Below, in pieces: positions 13,921 to 14,441 of a DNA stretch of 14,441 nucleotides. The stretch is from assembly GCA_965178525.1 (NCBI GenBank), contig CBCXVS010000207.1, positions 1 to 14,441 of the forward strand, given 5' to 3'. The notes under the pieces are model-generated. The model was not told the origin of the DNA. It was given only the letters and a program-made list of their open reading frames with translations, and did no database searches. Position 1 is the stretch's first letter; every line of letters starts with the position of its first letter. The DNA is from CBCXVS01 sp965178525. Its GTDB lineage: Bacteria > Tectomicrobia > Entotheonellia > Entotheonellales > Entotheonellaceae. The position numbers and the translations under genes were made by a program.

Positions 13921-14195
13921 TGGGCTTTCGGTTCAACGTAACCAAAACATGGCAGGATGAAGATCTAGGTGTATGTCATCTTATCGGGCTGTTAGAAGTG
14001 GGGGTCATACTGCCTAACTCATATGCGGTTGTGGAGCATCATCCCGAGTTGGACATACGGATTGAATCGGTTTCGCTCGTGCACTATACGGAGGGAAAGT
14101 CCACGCCCAATGAATTCACCCTGCAGATCCGTCAACCCTCATTTGAACTGAAGCATCTGGAAGGCGCGAAACTGGTTGGGGAGCACGCCGAGTGA
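13920..14195 (+). CDS. Small beta-rich hypothetical protein
   Basis: A 91-aa ORF starting MGFRFNVTKTW. GGAGG at 13906-13910 lies 9 bases before the ATG, and the start overlaps the previous stop (TGATG), so translation signals are good. The sequence alternates hydrophobic and charged residues as in a small beta-barrel: FRFNVTKTW, GVCHLIGLLEVGVILPNSYAV, IRIESVSLVHY and FTLQIRQPSF. The spacing of the first strands vaguely recalls domain II of translation GTPases, but this is not a confident match. I recognise no family. A longer in-frame start at 13839 overlaps the preceding ORF and lacks a ribosome site. Confidence 0.6.
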   Translation: MGFRFNVTKTWQDEDLGVCHLIGLLEVGVILPNSYAVVEHHPELDIRIESVSLVHYTEGKSTPNEFTLQIRQPSFELKHLEGAKLVGEHAE

Positions 14196-14297
14196 GCCTG
14201 TCCCCGCACCTCACCAGGTGTCGTTACGTGGCGATGATTTTTACAGCAAGCAGCCCTACGGAAATCATTTCTAATCAAGACCAGTAAGCATCTAATT

Positions 14298-14303
14298 TAT
14301 AAT
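14298..14303 (+). promoter_or_regulatory. Perfect -10 box (TATAAT) before the micro-ORF
   Basis: TATAAT is an exact -10 consensus in an AT-rich stretch, but no good -35 box lies 16-18 bases upstream. Transcription would begin near 14310 and enter a 5-bp perfect hairpin (GCGAG, 14306-14310; CTCGC, 14316-14320) before the ribosome site of the 21-aa ORF. Confidence 0.4.
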
Positions 14304-14343
14304 AGGCGAGCGATTCTCGCGCGCCTCACACAAGGAGTTGCAC

Positions 14344-14409
14344 ATGCAAAACCATCCGGTCGTTTCTAGACCGAAGTTCCCCTGGCAGAATAGGCGGAGG
14401 GTTAAGTAG
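14344..14409 (+). CDS. Micro-ORF of 21 residues, possible leader or small peptide gene
   Basis: ATG to TAG encodes a basic, Pro-containing, Cys-free peptide that begins MQNHPVVSRPKFPW and ends with NRRRVK. It has an excellent ribosome site: AAGGAG at 14332-14337, 6 bases before the ATG, and a TATAAT box about 40 bases upstream. No terminator is visible before the window ends, so it may be the leader of a gene lying beyond the edge, an independent peptide, or the decayed start of a longer gene cut by the TAG. No known peptide family is recognised. Confidence 0.4.
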   Translation: MQNHPVVSRPKFPWQNRRRVK

Positions 14410-14441
14410 ATCAACAGGTTAGCCCAATTCAAAAGTCCATT

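Overview
The window is a GC-rich, densely coded bacterial chromosome segment. It is full of catabolic and secondary-metabolism redox genes: a Rieske oxygenase, two luciferase-like (LLM) flavoenzymes, an electron-transfer flavoprotein pair, a tricarballylate-dehydrogenase-type flavoprotein and a nitroreductase. With heptamer tandem repeats and a TIR/ATPase module, this recalls large-genome uncultured environmental bacteria (Entotheonella/Tectomicrobia-, Rokubacteria- or Nitrospira/NC10-like). No taxonomic marker gene is present, so the placement is a guess. No rRNA, tRNA, CRISPR array or transposase gene was seen.

Layout. 125-2688 (+): a Rieske-type ring-hydroxylating oxygenase, then an LLM flavin monooxygenase. 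2761-3694 (-): an SCO6745-like protein, preceded by a possible 93-aa ORF with its own promoter and ribosome site. 3875-5654 (+): a SAM methyltransferase, a GC-rich structured gap, and a 10-helix DMT/EamA-type transporter. 5723-8017 (+): an AT-richer two-gene module with its own promoter and a 17-bp tandem repeat at the predicted transcription start. Its first gene fuses an IF2_N-like domain to a TIR domain. The second, coupled by an ATGA overlap, encodes a KGGVGR-type (ParA/MinD-like) ATPase with a C-terminal second TIR domain. 8039-12512 (-): a redox operon read in the order FAD dehydrogenase, etfB, etfA, LLM oxidoreductase. 12740-13363 (-): nitroreductase. 13642-14409 (+): two small coupled ORFs of unknown function, then a 21-aa micro-ORF behind a TATAAT box and a strong ribosome site.

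How the genes may work together. The minus-strand operon reads as one oxidation unit: the FAD dehydrogenase would oxidise a small carboxylate-like substrate, EtfAB would carry electrons towards the quinone pool, and the LLM enzyme would act on the same or a neighbouring compound. The Rieske/LLM pair at the left end looks like a second oxidation unit, but no dedicated reductase or ferredoxin is in view.

The TIR/ATPase module looks like an inserted biological-conflict (immune or signalling) cassette. The IF2_N-type N-terminus, which hints at a tie to translation or the ribosome, is the most unusual feature of the window.
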